64,000 nucleotides of DNA from Pseudomonadota bacterium (GCA_005778355.1 SXON01000246.1:22454-86453), one strand, 5' to 3'; positions 32,362-41,206 are shown, counted from the first letter of the stretch. The notes: generated from the sequence alone by a model not told the origin. A program made the numbers and translations.

Positions 32362-33690
32362 CTACCGCAACTCCACCTGTCCCGGGAAGGCGTCGTGGTG
32401 CTCCACGTAGCCAAAGGCACTGCCCATGGGCAGCGAAGTCGACGAGCCGAGGGTGCCGTTCGAATCAAAGCCGTCGAGCAGGCCCGAGGTCGACCAGGAC
32501 ACGATCGTCGAGTCGTTGTCGGGCACCTGGACGTCGCCCATGGCGTACACGAAGACCGGCGGATCGTGCGCCATCTCGTTGACCAGCGTGGCAGCCTGCG
32601 CGCCAGCGTCGAGCGCCAAGGTGATCACGCGCGAAGTCTGGTCGCTCCCCTCGCGATTGTCGTGGAGGCGAATGCCCCCGTCGACGAAGTCCCAGCCGTG
32701 CTGGTTCTGAAAGCTGGCATCGGCGCCGAACGACCACTCGGAGAGGAACCCCCCGATCCGGTCGAGGGTCTCGCCGCTGTCGCGCTCGACCACCGCGATG
32801 CTGCTGACATCGCGGAGCCCGATCCACCAGTTGTCGGTGGCCTCGTCGTGACGCAAGACGTTGCCACGCACCGAGTTCTTCTCGGGTTCGGCTTCGTTGT
32901 AGTTATCGCCCCAGTACCCGTCACGGGAGTCCCAGAGCTCGGTGACGGCGCCATTCGGGCTCACCTCGGCGATCCCGGCGCCGAGGCCCACGTTCGCCGA
33001 GTCACCGAGCATATAGCTGGTGATGATCCCCAACGTGCCGTCGTCGAGCACCATGAAGTCGTGACTCGGATGCAACTCGCCACTGACGCGCTCGAACTCG
33101 CCCGTCCAGCTGATGCGCGCCACGTAGGCGTCGGTGCCGCCGTCGCTGTCTTGCTCCCAGAGGATGTACACGCCTCCGCCGTCGGGAGCCACGCGCGTGC
33201 GGTACAGGACGCCAGGATCAGTGAGGTAATACCAACGGATATTGCCTTCCTCGTCCACCACGAGCGAGGCGCCAGCGCCCCCCATGATCGAGGTGGCGAC
33301 GATGCCGTCCCACGGTGCCGTCCCGGTGGTGTCCAGCTCGGGTAGCGTGGTGGGCAGGGGCTCGGTGTCGAAGGTGCATGAGGCCAGCTCGTTGCCATCG
33401 GCGTCGACCAACTTCGCGAAATTGACGGCGTCGGGGGTCACGCCCACCAGCGTGGCCTGCTGCTCGCCGTCGCCGCGCCAGTCGGTGGCCAAGAGCGCAC
33501 CGCGGTTGTCGTGGATCTCGAGCCGAGTGTCCCGGTCGGACTGGCCCGGCCACGAGGCCTCCGCCACGGTGACCACGTCGGCAGAGGGCGCAATGGCGAC
33601 CCCGCCCTCGCCGCATTCGACCTCCGGAATGACGCCATCCTCGGCACCGGTGCAACCGACGGCCGCCAACAGTCCACTCAGAATCTGCAT
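32362..33690 (-). CDS. Arylsulfotransferase-like lipoprotein
   Basis: A 442-residue protein with signal MQILSGLLAAVGC (lipobox). The beta-propeller body carries segments typical of the Arylsulfotrans_2 family. LHPSHDFMVLDDGTLGI and NQHGWDFVDGGIRLHDNR correspond to the His-Asp and LFDNG motifs, and SRVITLALD follows. Known relatives transfer sulfate between phenolic compounds; many family members are uncharacterised. ATG at 33690 is chosen because it gives a perfect lipoprotein signal; TATGGT lies 6 bases upstream. The same operon encodes a sulfatase and a multiheme cytochrome, so a role in sulfate-ester metabolism is likely but unproven. Confidence 0.8.
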   Translation of the reverse strand: MQILSGLLAAVGCTGAEDGVIPEVECGEGGVAIAPSADVVTVAEASWPGQSDRDTRLEIHDNRGALLATDWRGDGEQQATLVGVTPDAVNFAKLVDADGNELASCTFDTEPLPTTLPELDTTGTAPWDGIVATSIMGGAGASLVVDEEGNIRWYYLTDPGVLYRTRVAPDGGGVYILWEQDSDGGTDAYVARISWTGEFERVSGELHPSHDFMVLDDGTLGIITSYMLGDSANVGLGAGIAEVSPNGAVTELWDSRDGYWGDNYNEAEPEKNSVRGNVLRHDEATDNWWIGLRDVSSIAVVERDSGETLDRIGGFLSEWSFGADASFQNQHGWDFVDGGIRLHDNREGSDQTSRVITLALDAGAQAATLVNEMAHDPPVFVYAMGDVQVPDNDSTIVSWSTSGLLDGFDSNGTLGSSTSLPMGSAFGYVEHHDAFPGQVELR

Positions 33691-33798
33691 CGTCTTACCA
33701 TAGCCCAGCCTGTGGGGAGGCGCCCTCAGGGGTGGCGGCCCCGCCATCGGTCGAGTGGCTGATAGGCCGCTCGCCCGACCTTGAGTAAACCCTGGGTC

Positions 33799-35388
33799 AT
33801 GACGACCCCGGCCAGCCCGCTCTCCGGAGGCCCGCTTCCTGGCGGTGATCTGGGCACCATCGTCGAGGCCTTCCTCGCGCTGGATGGCCGACCCGGCGCG
33901 TGGATGCAGGTCGGTCCTGCGGGCACCCCGCGCGCCTACACCGGCAGCCAGGTGGTGGAGCTGGCCCGCCGCTGGCGGCGCGCCCTGCAGGAGGCCGGCG
34001 TGCGCCCCGGAAGTCGCGTGGCGATCCTGCTGCCGAACGACGAACGCTTCGTCGGTGCCTTCTTCGGCACGCTACTCGCCGGTGCCGCCGCGGTGCCTCT
34101 GGCCTGGCCGGCGACCACCCTCGACGCGCGCCGCGTGGTGGCCCTGCGGCCGCTCGTGGAGGCCGCCGACGCCGCGGTGATCGTCACCGACGAGGCGCTG
34201 GCCGACCACTTCCCCGTGCGCGCGGTCACGCATCCCGACAGCGTGGCGGTGGGCCACGACGTGCTGCCCCGCCACGGCGACACCGCCTTCATCCAGTACA
34301 CCAGCGGCAGCCTCGGCCGCCCCAAGGGCGCGGTCATCACCCACCGGGCTGCCGCCGCCTGCGTGCGCGCCATGGGGCACGCGGTGGGGGCATCCGAGGC
34401 CGACATCGGAGTGAGCTGGCTCCCGCTCTTCCACGACATGGGCCTCGTGGGCGGCCTGCTCACCCCCGTGGCCTTCCGCTTCCCGATTACCCTCCTCTCC
34501 CCGGGCGAGTTCCTGCTTCACCCCGGGCGCTGGCTCGACCGGGCCGCCGCCGAGGGCATCACCACTGCCGCCGCGCCCGACTTCGCCTGGCGCCTTTGCA
34601 CCCGCCGGGTCGCTTCCGTGCGCGGCAGCCTCAATTCCTGGCGCGTGGCCATCTCCGGCGCCGAGCCCGTCCATCGCACCACTCTGGACGCCTTCATCGC
34701 CAAGTTCGGCGCACACGGGTTTGGTCCCGACACCTTCCGCCCCGCCTACGGCCTCGCGGAGAACACCCTCGCCGCCTGCATCTACGACCCCTCCCGGCCG
34801 GGCGACGACGCCACTGTACACGGTCGCCACATCCCGAGCGTGGGCGCCCCGATCGTGGGCAACGAGATTCGAGTGGTCGATGCCGAGGGGCATGATTGTC
34901 TGGAGGGACAGGAGGGAGAGATCTGCCTCCGGAGCGCCTCTTTGATGAGCGGCTACTTCCGCGACGAGAGTGGGACGGCGGCGGCGCTGGTCGACGGCTG
35001 GCTCCGCACCGGCGACCTGGGGGTGATCACCGGGGGACAGCTCCACGTCTCCGGTCGCGCCAAGGAGTTGGTCATCCAGAACGGCTCCAAGTTCCACCCC
35101 TACGACATCGAGCGCGTGGCCACCGACGCCGTCGATGCCACCGTCGCCGGCGCGGCCGCCTTCGTGCTCCCCACGGACGAGGGCGAGATCCTCGTGCTCG
35201 CCGCCGAGGTGCCGGCGAGCAAGGCCGAGGGCGCGGATCGGCGCATCCGCGGCGCCGTCCTCGAGGCGCTGGGCGTGCGCATCGACCGCATCGTGGTGGT
35301 GGCCCCGGGCGCCCTGCCCCGAACCTCCAGCGGGAAGATTCGCCGCGTCGATGTCCCGCAGTTCGTCGAGGGCAGCCATGGCGCCTGA
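33799..35388 (+). CDS. Fatty acyl-AMP ligase (FAAL)
   Basis: A 529-residue adenylate-forming enzyme. Motifs: FIQYTSGSLGRPKGAVITH (P-loop A3), SWLPLFHDMGLVGG (FAAL type), DFAWRLCTRRV (as in FAAL PNFAYxLCVRRV), YGLAENTLAA (A5), GWLRTGDLG (A7) and HVSGRAKELVIQNG (A8). These point to a FAAL rather than an acyl-CoA ligase: it activates a fatty acid as acyl-AMP and passes it to a carrier protein, here most likely the ACP encoded two genes downstream. ATG at 33799 is preferred over TTG 33781. First gene of a seven-gene co-transcribed block; its end overlaps the SDR gene by 11 bases. Confidence 0.92.
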   Translation: MTTPASPLSGGPLPGGDLGTIVEAFLALDGRPGAWMQVGPAGTPRAYTGSQVVELARRWRRALQEAGVRPGSRVAILLPNDERFVGAFFGTLLAGAAAVPLAWPATTLDARRVVALRPLVEAADAAVIVTDEALADHFPVRAVTHPDSVAVGHDVLPRHGDTAFIQYTSGSLGRPKGAVITHRAAAACVRAMGHAVGASEADIGVSWLPLFHDMGLVGGLLTPVAFRFPITLLSPGEFLLHPGRWLDRAAAEGITTAAAPDFAWRLCTRRVASVRGSLNSWRVAISGAEPVHRTTLDAFIAKFGAHGFGPDTFRPAYGLAENTLAACIYDPSRPGDDATVHGRHIPSVGAPIVGNEIRVVDAEGHDCLEGQEGEICLRSASLMSGYFRDESGTAAALVDGWLRTGDLGVITGGQLHVSGRAKELVIQNGSKFHPYDIERVATDAVDATVAGAAAFVLPTDEGEILVLAAEVPASKAEGADRRIRGAVLEALGVRIDRIVVVAPGALPRTSSGKIRRVDVPQFVEGSHGA

Positions 35389-36379
35389 GGTGCTCGTGCT
35401 CGGGAGCAACGGCTTCATCGGGCTGCACGTGGTCGACGCGCTGCGCGCCGAGAGCGTGGAACCGCGCTGCGGGCGTCGTCCCCGGTCGAACGTACTCGGC
35501 CTACGCAGCCGCAAGGCGCGGATGGTCCACGCCGATCTCGACGATCCCGCCTCGCTCGACGCCGCGATGCAGGGCGTCGACACCGTGGTGCATCTCGCCG
35601 GGCACTACCCGCGCACGAGCACCGACCGCCCCGGCACCCTCGCCCTCGGCGAACGACAGAGCCGAGCGGTGATCGCGGCGGCACACCGGTCGCGCGTGTC
35701 GCGACTGGTGTACGTGTCGTCGACCGCCACGGTCGCCCCGCGCCGCGACGGTCCGTCGAGCGAGAACGACCGCTTCAAGGCCGCTCCCGGCCACGGCCTC
35801 TACCACGATCTCAAGTGGACGATGGAGTCGATCTTCGAGGGCGCGGCCGATCTCGATGTCCGAATCGCGCTCCCCGCAGGTTGCATCGGCCCGGGCGACC
35901 TCCGGCTCGGCACCTCGGCGCTGATCGTGGCCCTGGCCCGGGGCGACGACCCCCCTCACCCCGACGGTATCGTGTCGCTGGTCGACCCCCGCGACGCGGG
36001 GCAGGGCATCGCCCGGATGGCGCTGCGCGCGAATGCGCCGCGGCGGGTGATCCTGTCGCAGTCGAGCGTTCCACTCCACGGCCTGCTCAGCGTCCTGTCG
36101 CGACGCTACGGGGTGAAGGAACCCTGCGCGCCCATGGCGGCGAAGGTGGCCAAGGCTCTGGCCGACGACGCCGAGCATCAGGCCGTCGCGACCCACACGC
36201 GACCGCGAATGGTGCGCGAGATCGTCGACCTGGTGATCCACGGGGTGCCCCTCGCCGGCGACCTCGCCGAGCAGAGCCTCGGCGTTCGCTACCGCCCTTT
36301 CTCCGACTCCCTCGCCGACTTCGAAGCCTGGGCCTCCCGCCTCGGTTTCTTCCCCACGCCTCCGGAGGCTCGCCCGTGA
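35378..36379 (+). CDS. NAD-dependent epimerase/dehydratase-like SDR
   Basis: A 333-residue extended SDR. The Rossmann motif is VLVLGSNGFIGLHVV (GxNGxxG), followed by VVHLAGHYPRTST and the VYVSSTATVAPRR serine region. The catalytic Tyr/Lys pair is LYHDLKW (YxxxK). The substrate domain has LVDPRDAGQGI. Probably reduces or dehydrates a beta-keto or hydroxy group on a pathway intermediate, but this is inference. ATG at 35378 lies inside the FAAL gene; the stop forms a GTGA overlap with the ACP gene. Confidence 0.87.
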   Translation: MAPEVLVLGSNGFIGLHVVDALRAESVEPRCGRRPRSNVLGLRSRKARMVHADLDDPASLDAAMQGVDTVVHLAGHYPRTSTDRPGTLALGERQSRAVIAAAHRSRVSRLVYVSSTATVAPRRDGPSSENDRFKAAPGHGLYHDLKWTMESIFEGAADLDVRIALPAGCIGPGDLRLGTSALIVALARGDDPPHPDGIVSLVDPRDAGQGIARMALRANAPRRVILSQSSVPLHGLLSVLSRRYGVKEPCAPMAAKVAKALADDAEHQAVATHTRPRMVREIVDLVIHGVPLAGDLAEQSLGVRYRPFSDSLADFEAWASRLGFFPTPPEARP

Positions 36380-36624
36380 TCGCTCCCGCAACCGAAGCCC
36401 GCATCTACAAGATCCTCAGCGACCTCTCGGCCGTGCCCCAGCAGCAAATCAAGCGCGGTGATCGGCTGCGCGAAGACCTCGGTCTCGACTCGGTTTCCTC
36501 CATGGAACTGGTGTCGATGCTCAGCGAGGAGTTCTCCATCGACGTGGAGCTGGAAGAGGCCGTCCGCATCACCGACGTGGCCGGGCTCCTGGCCCTGGCG
36601 GAGAACCGGATTGGCGATGCTTGA
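36376..36624 (+). CDS. Acyl carrier protein
   Basis: An 82-residue acidic helical protein with the phosphopantetheine site LGLDSVSSMEL; the DS serine receives the prosthetic group. Helix 1 (EARIYKILSDLSAVP) and helix 3-4 (IDVELEEAVRITDVAGLL) have normal spacing. The GTG start overlaps the SDR stop as GTGA. It probably accepts the acyl group from the FAAL and presents it to the dehydrogenase and radical SAM enzymes. It is not listed as its own ORF in the track because a longer frame was reported. Confidence 0.92.
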   Translation: MIAPATEARIYKILSDLSAVPQQQIKRGDRLREDLGLDSVSSMELVSMLSEEFSIDVELEEAVRITDVAGLLALAENRIGDA

Positions 36625-38077
36625 CAGCGCCACGGTGCCGTTGGCCGTCGAACGCCCGTCGCTGGCGGCGCTCGCGCCCCCGGGCGAGCGCGAGGTGGTC
36701 GAGGCGATCGTCGATCCCCTCGAGCGTTTCTGTCGCGACCGCATCGATCCTCGGGACAACGACCATCGCAAGTCGATCCCCACGGCCGTGCTCGACGGCT
36801 TGCGCGAGATGGGCCTCTTCGGCCTGTCGCTGCCGGAGACGCACGGCGGCGCCGGCCTCGGCCTCTGGGCCACCGGCAGCATCGCGGCGATCATCGCGCG
36901 CCGCGATCGCTCGGTGGCCACGACCCTCGGCCTGCACCTCGGTCTCGGCACCCGGGGACTGGTTCGCTACGGCAGCGCCGAGCAGCAAGATCGTTATCTG
37001 CCGCGCCTCGCGAGCGGCGAGATCCTCGCCGCCTTCGCCACCACCGAGCCGGCCGCGGGGAGCGACCTCAGCGCGCTCCGCTGCACGTTGTCGGAGACCG
37101 GGGGCGCCCTGTCACTCCGCGGCCAGAAGTGCTTCGTCACCAATGGCGGTCTCGCCTCGCTCTTCACCGTGTCGACCCGTAGCCCCGGTCTCGGGGGCGC
37201 GCGCCGGGGCCAGACCCTCGTGCTCGTCGAGCGCGACGACGTGGGCGTGTGTGTGGGGGCGGAGGAAGACAAGCTCGGCCTTCGCGCCTCGTCCACCACG
37301 ATGCTCGACTTCGACGACGTGGCGCTCGGCGCCGGCCGCATCCTCGGCCCCGTGGGACAAGGCGCCCACTGTCTCCAACACATCCTCGCCTACGGCCGCA
37401 CGGTCATGGCCTTTGGGTGCACCGGCACCGCCCACGCCGCCCTCGCCGCCACGCGAACCCACTGCTCGGTGCGCGTGCAGTTCGGCCGCACGCTCGACCA
37501 GCTCGCCATGGTGCGCGAGCAGCTCGCCGACATGGCCGCCAAGCTCTTCGCCATCGAGGCGCTGGTGCGCTGGGCGGCGAGCGACGAGTCGAAGCTCGAG
37601 TGGCGCTCGCTCGCGGCGAAGGTGCTGGCGAGCGACCTCAGCGGCGAGATCGTCGACACCGCGCTCCAGTTGCATGGGGGCTACGGCTTCATCGAGGAGA
37701 CCGGCATCGCGCTCCTCGCCCGCGACGCGCGCATCACGCGCATCTTCGAGGGGGCCAACGACGTGCTCCGCGTGCACCGCGGCCTGTTTGCCGTGGGACA
37801 GGCTCCCGAGGGGCCCCAGGCCGCCCGCTGTCGCGACGCTATCGCCGAGGCCCGCGCCCGCCTCGGTGCGCGACTGCTCGGCGACCACGTGACGCTGCAT
37901 CGGCTCGGCAGCATGGCGATGCTCGCCGATGCCTCCACCGCCACGTTGCAACGCGCCGACGACGAGGGCACCCCCGAGGCCCGCGCGCTCGCCGCTCGCT
38001 GGCTCCGCCTGTCGCTCAGCTACGCGCCCACCGTGGCCGACGACACCACCGCGCTCTGTCTTGGAGGCGAGTCGTGA
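36617..38077 (+). CDS. Acyl-CoA/acyl-ACP dehydrogenase
   Basis: A 486-residue FAD-dependent acyl-CoA dehydrogenase family member. Seen: GLSLPETHGGAGLGL, AFATTEPAAGSDLSA (FAD/substrate signature 1), KCFVTNG, LGLRASSTTMLDFDDV, RVQFGRTLDQL, LQLHGGYGFIEE and IFEGANDVLRVHRG with the catalytic-type Glu. It introduces an alpha,beta double bond in an acyl thioester. In this context, next to a FAAL and an ACP, the substrate is likely the ACP-bound chain rather than acyl-CoA. It overlaps the ACP gene by 8 bases and the next gene by 4 (GTGA). Confidence 0.93.
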   Translation: MLDSATVPLAVERPSLAALAPPGEREVVEAIVDPLERFCRDRIDPRDNDHRKSIPTAVLDGLREMGLFGLSLPETHGGAGLGLWATGSIAAIIARRDRSVATTLGLHLGLGTRGLVRYGSAEQQDRYLPRLASGEILAAFATTEPAAGSDLSALRCTLSETGGALSLRGQKCFVTNGGLASLFTVSTRSPGLGGARRGQTLVLVERDDVGVCVGAEEDKLGLRASSTTMLDFDDVALGAGRILGPVGQGAHCLQHILAYGRTVMAFGCTGTAHAALAATRTHCSVRVQFGRTLDQLAMVREQLADMAAKLFAIEALVRWAASDESKLEWRSLAAKVLASDLSGEIVDTALQLHGGYGFIEETGIALLARDARITRIFEGANDVLRVHRGLFAVGQAPEGPQAARCRDAIAEARARLGARLLGDHVTLHRLGSMAMLADASTATLQRADDEGTPEARALAARWLRLSLSYAPTVADDTTALCLGGES

Positions 38078-39366
38078 AAGTTCTCTTCGTATACCCAGGC
38101 TTCCAACGCCACGCCGCGAGCAACCCCGAGCTGCTCGAGTACGTGCCCATGAAGGAGTACCTCGGCTCCCCTTCCCTCGGACTCGCCGCGATCGCTGGCG
38201 CCACCCCGAGGGACTGGGCGGTGGAGTACCGCGACGACCGGCTGCAACCGGCCGACCGGCCCACCGACGCCGACGTCGTCGCGATGAGCTTCTTCACGCC
38301 GGCGGCCTCGCGGGCGCTGCAGCTCGCCGACTACTTCCGGGCGCAGGGCAAGAAGGTCGTCGCCGGCGGCATCTTCCCCACGATGATGCCCGACGAGGTG
38401 CAGCCTCACGTCGACGCGGTGGTGGTGGGCGAGGGCGAGCTCTTGTGGCCGGGGCTGTTGCGCGACGTGCAGAAGGGCGAGCTGCGGCCTCGCTACGTGG
38501 CCGGTGCCGTCGATGTCGACGAGCTGCCCCCGCCCGATCTGTCGATCTACTTCGGCAGCGAGAACGAGGAGTTCCGCCCCGACGACTACCCCTTGCAGGT
38601 GTCGCGAGGCTGTCCCCTCACGTGCCATGCCTGCGCGCTCCCCGGGACCATGGGGCCGAAGGCCCGCGCTCTACCCATGTCACACGTCCTGGCGCAGGCC
38701 CGCCAGATTGCCGAGGGCGGAAGGCGCGCGTGTTTGACCGAGGACACCGGGTGGCTCCCAGGGACAGCCGGCAGCAAGCGCATGATCGAGCTGCTCAAGC
38801 ACCTGGTGGAGAACGGGCGCCCGCTCACCGTGTCGTACATCGGCATCTCGATGCCGATGATCCTCGCGGCGCCGTCGAACTTCCTCAAGCTCGCCAAAGA
38901 CGCCGGGGTCGACATGTTCTACCTGGTGGGCGGCTTCGACCCGGTGACGATGAACGCCTTTTCCGGCGAGAACCCGCGCGCGTACCTGCGAGCGGTCGAC
39001 GCGATCAAGAAGAGCTGGGACCACGGGATCGAGCCTTACACGAGCTTCCTCCTCGGCAACGAGGGTGACGACGAGGGCACCGTCGACCGGATGCTCAGCT
39101 TCGCCACCGAGAGCGGCATCAAGAAGGCCGAGTTCGCGGTCTTCACGCCCTACCCGGGCACGCCGAGCTGGCACAAGCTCGTGGCGGAAGACCGGATCCT
39201 CACCCGCGACTGGTCGAAGTACAACGACGCAAACGTGGTGTTCAAACCGAACAAGATGTCTCCCGAGGCCCTTCACCAGGGCTACCTCCGCCTCTGGCGC
39301 GAGTTCTACGCCGCCCGCCCCGAAGTCCGTGAGCGCTCCGAGTACGAGCGCACCATCCAGTTCTGA
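38074..39366 (+). CDS. Cobalamin-binding-domain radical SAM enzyme
   Basis: A 430-residue protein with an N-terminal B12-binding-like domain (residues 1-145; VKVLFVYPGFQ, SPSLGLAAIAGATP, KVVAGGIFPTMMPDEV, VDAVVVGEGE). The radical SAM core follows, with Cys180, Cys184 and Cys187 in RGCPLTCHAC (CX3CX2C). This is the architecture of class B-type methylases and other enzymes that act on unactivated carbons, such as HpnP- and GDGT-ring-type proteins. The specific reaction is unknown. GTG at 38074 overlaps the dehydrogenase stop as GTGA, with GGAGG upstream. It is followed after 6 bases by a second radical SAM gene. Confidence 0.9.
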   Translation: MKVLFVYPGFQRHAASNPELLEYVPMKEYLGSPSLGLAAIAGATPRDWAVEYRDDRLQPADRPTDADVVAMSFFTPAASRALQLADYFRAQGKKVVAGGIFPTMMPDEVQPHVDAVVVGEGELLWPGLLRDVQKGELRPRYVAGAVDVDELPPPDLSIYFGSENEEFRPDDYPLQVSRGCPLTCHACALPGTMGPKARALPMSHVLAQARQIAEGGRRACLTEDTGWLPGTAGSKRMIELLKHLVENGRPLTVSYIGISMPMILAAPSNFLKLAKDAGVDMFYLVGGFDPVTMNAFSGENPRAYLRAVDAIKKSWDHGIEPYTSFLLGNEGDDEGTVDRMLSFATESGIKKAEFAVFTPYPGTPSWHKLVAEDRILTRDWSKYNDANVVFKPNKMSPEALHQGYLRLWREFYAARPEVRERSEYERTIQF

Positions 39367-39372
39367 GGACGT

Positions 39373-40584
39373 ATGGAACCGACTGCTCTCTACCGCCTGC
39401 CCTGGTCGCTCAACGACAACGTCTTGTCGTGGCTCGAGCCCACCAAGAAGTGCAATATCTACTGCGAAGGTTGTTACTCGACCAACGAGGCCAACAGCCA
39501 CAAGTCACTCAAGGACATCCGCTGCGATCTCGACGTCTTCACGTCGCAACGCAAGATGGATAGCGTGTCGATCGCCGGTGGCGACCCGCTCACCCACCCC
39601 GAGATCGTCGAGATCGTCCGCATCGTCAAACAAGACTACGGGCTCAAGCCGGTGGTCAACACCAACGGCCACGCGATGTCGCCCCAGGTGTTGCGCGAGC
39701 TGAAGAAAGCCGGGCTTCACGGGGTGACGTTCCACGTCGATAGCTCACAATCGCGCCCCGGCCACAAGCGGCGCAGCAACCTCGAGCTCAACGAGCTGCG
39801 CCTGCACTTCGCGAAGATGGTGGCCGAGGAGGGCGGCATCTCCTGCGCCTTCAACAGCACCGTCTTCCGCGACACGATGCACGAGGTGCCCGAGATGATC
39901 CGCTGGGCGCAGGCCCACATGGACATCGTGCACTCGATGGTCTTCATCTTGTTCCGCACCGGCCGGAGCCAGGAGTTCGACTACTGGGCGCAAGACGAGA
40001 AGGTGGGGCTCGACCAGCTCCCCTACTACGACCAGGAGCAGAACCCCACGCCGCTCACGACGCCCGAGCTCTTCGCCGTGATCAAGAAGGAGATCCCCGA
40101 CTTCGAGGCGAGCGCCTTCCTCGGCGGCACCCGCGACCCGAACTCCTTCAAGTGGACGCTGGCCACGCGGGTCGGCAACAGCGACCGCATCTACGGCTAC
40201 GTGGGCCCGCGGTTCATGGAGGCGGTGCAGACCGGGCATCACGTGATGAAGGGCACCTACCTGGCCTACGCGCACCCCTTCCTGCTCAAGCAGGGGCGCG
40301 CCACGATGGGCCTCTTCGCGCCCATCGACCCGAAGATGCGCCAGGCCCTCGCGCGATACACGCGCGACGTCGCGACGCACCCTTCGCGGGCGCTGAAGCG
40401 CCTGCACATGCAGAGCATCGCTTTCATCCAGCCGATCGACATGATGGCCGACGGAGAGGCCAACATGTGTGACGGCTGTCCCGACATGACCGTCCACGAC
40501 GGACAGCTCGTGTGGAGCTGCCGTTTGGACGAGCTCAAGCGTCACGGAACCTTTCTCCGATGTGTCCCGAGGTCAGCATGTTGA
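39373..40584 (+). CDS. Radical SAM enzyme with additional C-terminal cysteines
   Basis: A 403-residue radical SAM protein. Cys27, Cys31 and Cys34 in KKCNIYCEGC form the CX3CX2C cluster motif, and SIAGGDPLTHPE is the GGDP/GGE motif. The C-terminus carries ANMCDGCPDM and WSC, plus a final Cys pair in the last residues, which may bind an auxiliary cluster as in SPASM or Twitch enzymes. No cobalamin domain. It probably works in the same pathway as the preceding radical SAM protein. ATG at 39373 has GAGG eight bases upstream. Its end overlaps the LuxR gene by 7 bases. Confidence 0.88.
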   Translation: MEPTALYRLPWSLNDNVLSWLEPTKKCNIYCEGCYSTNEANSHKSLKDIRCDLDVFTSQRKMDSVSIAGGDPLTHPEIVEIVRIVKQDYGLKPVVNTNGHAMSPQVLRELKKAGLHGVTFHVDSSQSRPGHKRRSNLELNELRLHFAKMVAEEGGISCAFNSTVFRDTMHEVPEMIRWAQAHMDIVHSMVFILFRTGRSQEFDYWAQDEKVGLDQLPYYDQEQNPTPLTTPELFAVIKKEIPDFEASAFLGGTRDPNSFKWTLATRVGNSDRIYGYVGPRFMEAVQTGHHVMKGTYLAYAHPFLLKQGRATMGLFAPIDPKMRQALARYTRDVATHPSRALKRLHMQSIAFIQPIDMMADGEANMCDGCPDMTVHDGQLVWSCRLDELKRHGTFLRCVPRSAC

Positions 40585-41144
40585 ACAGCCACGATCCGAA
40601 TCGTCGCCCCGCGCCCGCCCTTGGGAGTAAGATCCCGTGGGAGGCACGGGTGCCGCGAAAGACCATCGCTCTCGTCACCGACGCCACCGGCAAGGTGGAG
40701 AGCGCTTCCCCCAGCGCCGACGCCACGCTTGGCAAGGTGGTGGGCCAGCGGTGTGTCGACATTGTCGATGCCCGCGGGCTCGACGGCACCACGGTCTGCA
40801 CCCAGACCTGCGCCGCCTCCTGCACCGATGGCACCCCGGCGGTGGAGGTCCGCGTGAAGGGCAAGACCTGGCGCATGTACTGCGCCGGGGCCGGCCCCCA
40901 CCGCACCGTCACGCTAGCGCCCACCGGTGAGGACATCGACGGCCTGCCGCCGCTCTCGCCGCGCGAGAAAGAAGTGCTCATCCTGGTGGCCGCGGGGCTC
41001 ACCAACGCCCGCATCGCGCGCCGCCTCGACCTGTCGCGCGCCACCGTGCGCACGCACATCGAGCACATCCTCTCCAAGCTGCGCGTGCGTTCTCGCTCGG
41101 CGGCCGTGGCCCGGGCGATGGCCTCGGGGATGCTCGAGGGTTGA
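40578..41144 (+). CDS. LuxR-type transcriptional regulator with Cys-rich PAS-like sensor
   Basis: A 188-residue protein. The N-terminal about 110 residues are PAS-like (IALVTDATGKVESASPSAD) with five cysteines in GQRCVDIVDARG, VCTQTCAASC and RMYCAGAG. The C-terminus is a complete LuxR/GerE helix-turn-helix: LSPREKEVLILVAAGLTNARIA and ATVRTHIEHILSKLRV. The cysteines could bind a metal or iron-sulfur cluster, or sense redox state. ATG at 40578 has GAGG eight bases upstream; a second ATG at 40560 would add six residues. It overlaps the radical SAM gene, so it most likely regulates this cluster. Confidence 0.88.
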   Translation: MLNSHDPNRRPAPALGSKIPWEARVPRKTIALVTDATGKVESASPSADATLGKVVGQRCVDIVDARGLDGTTVCTQTCAASCTDGTPAVEVRVKGKTWRMYCAGAGPHRTVTLAPTGEDIDGLPPLSPREKEVLILVAAGLTNARIARRLDLSRATVRTHIEHILSKLRVRSRSAAVARAMASGMLEG

Positions 41145-41171
41145 GCATCAGGCGCGACCGGTGCAAGCCGG

Positions 41172-41199
41172 TTGACTCGGGCGTCCGAGGCGCTACGCT
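41172..41199 (+). promoter_or_regulatory. Candidate promoter of MNT/HEPN operon
   Basis: TTGACT, 16 bases, TACGCT. The start of transcription would fall at or within a base or two of the ATG at 41207, so the mRNA is probably leaderless. This is the best -35/-10 pair among the short-spacing promoters in the window. Confidence 0.55.
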
Positions 41200-41206
41200 A
41201 GCCGGC

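Noticed and set aside
30889-33345. Plus-strand ORF of 818 residues opposite the cytochrome and arylsulfotransferase-like genes
   Set aside because: It spans two real minus-strand genes with recognisable motifs (seven CxxCH, arylsulfotransferase segments); its own sequence is low-complexity.
34072-35583. Minus-strand ORF of 503 residues opposite the FAAL gene
   Set aside because: Antisense shadow; no family signature, while the plus strand has all adenylation motifs.
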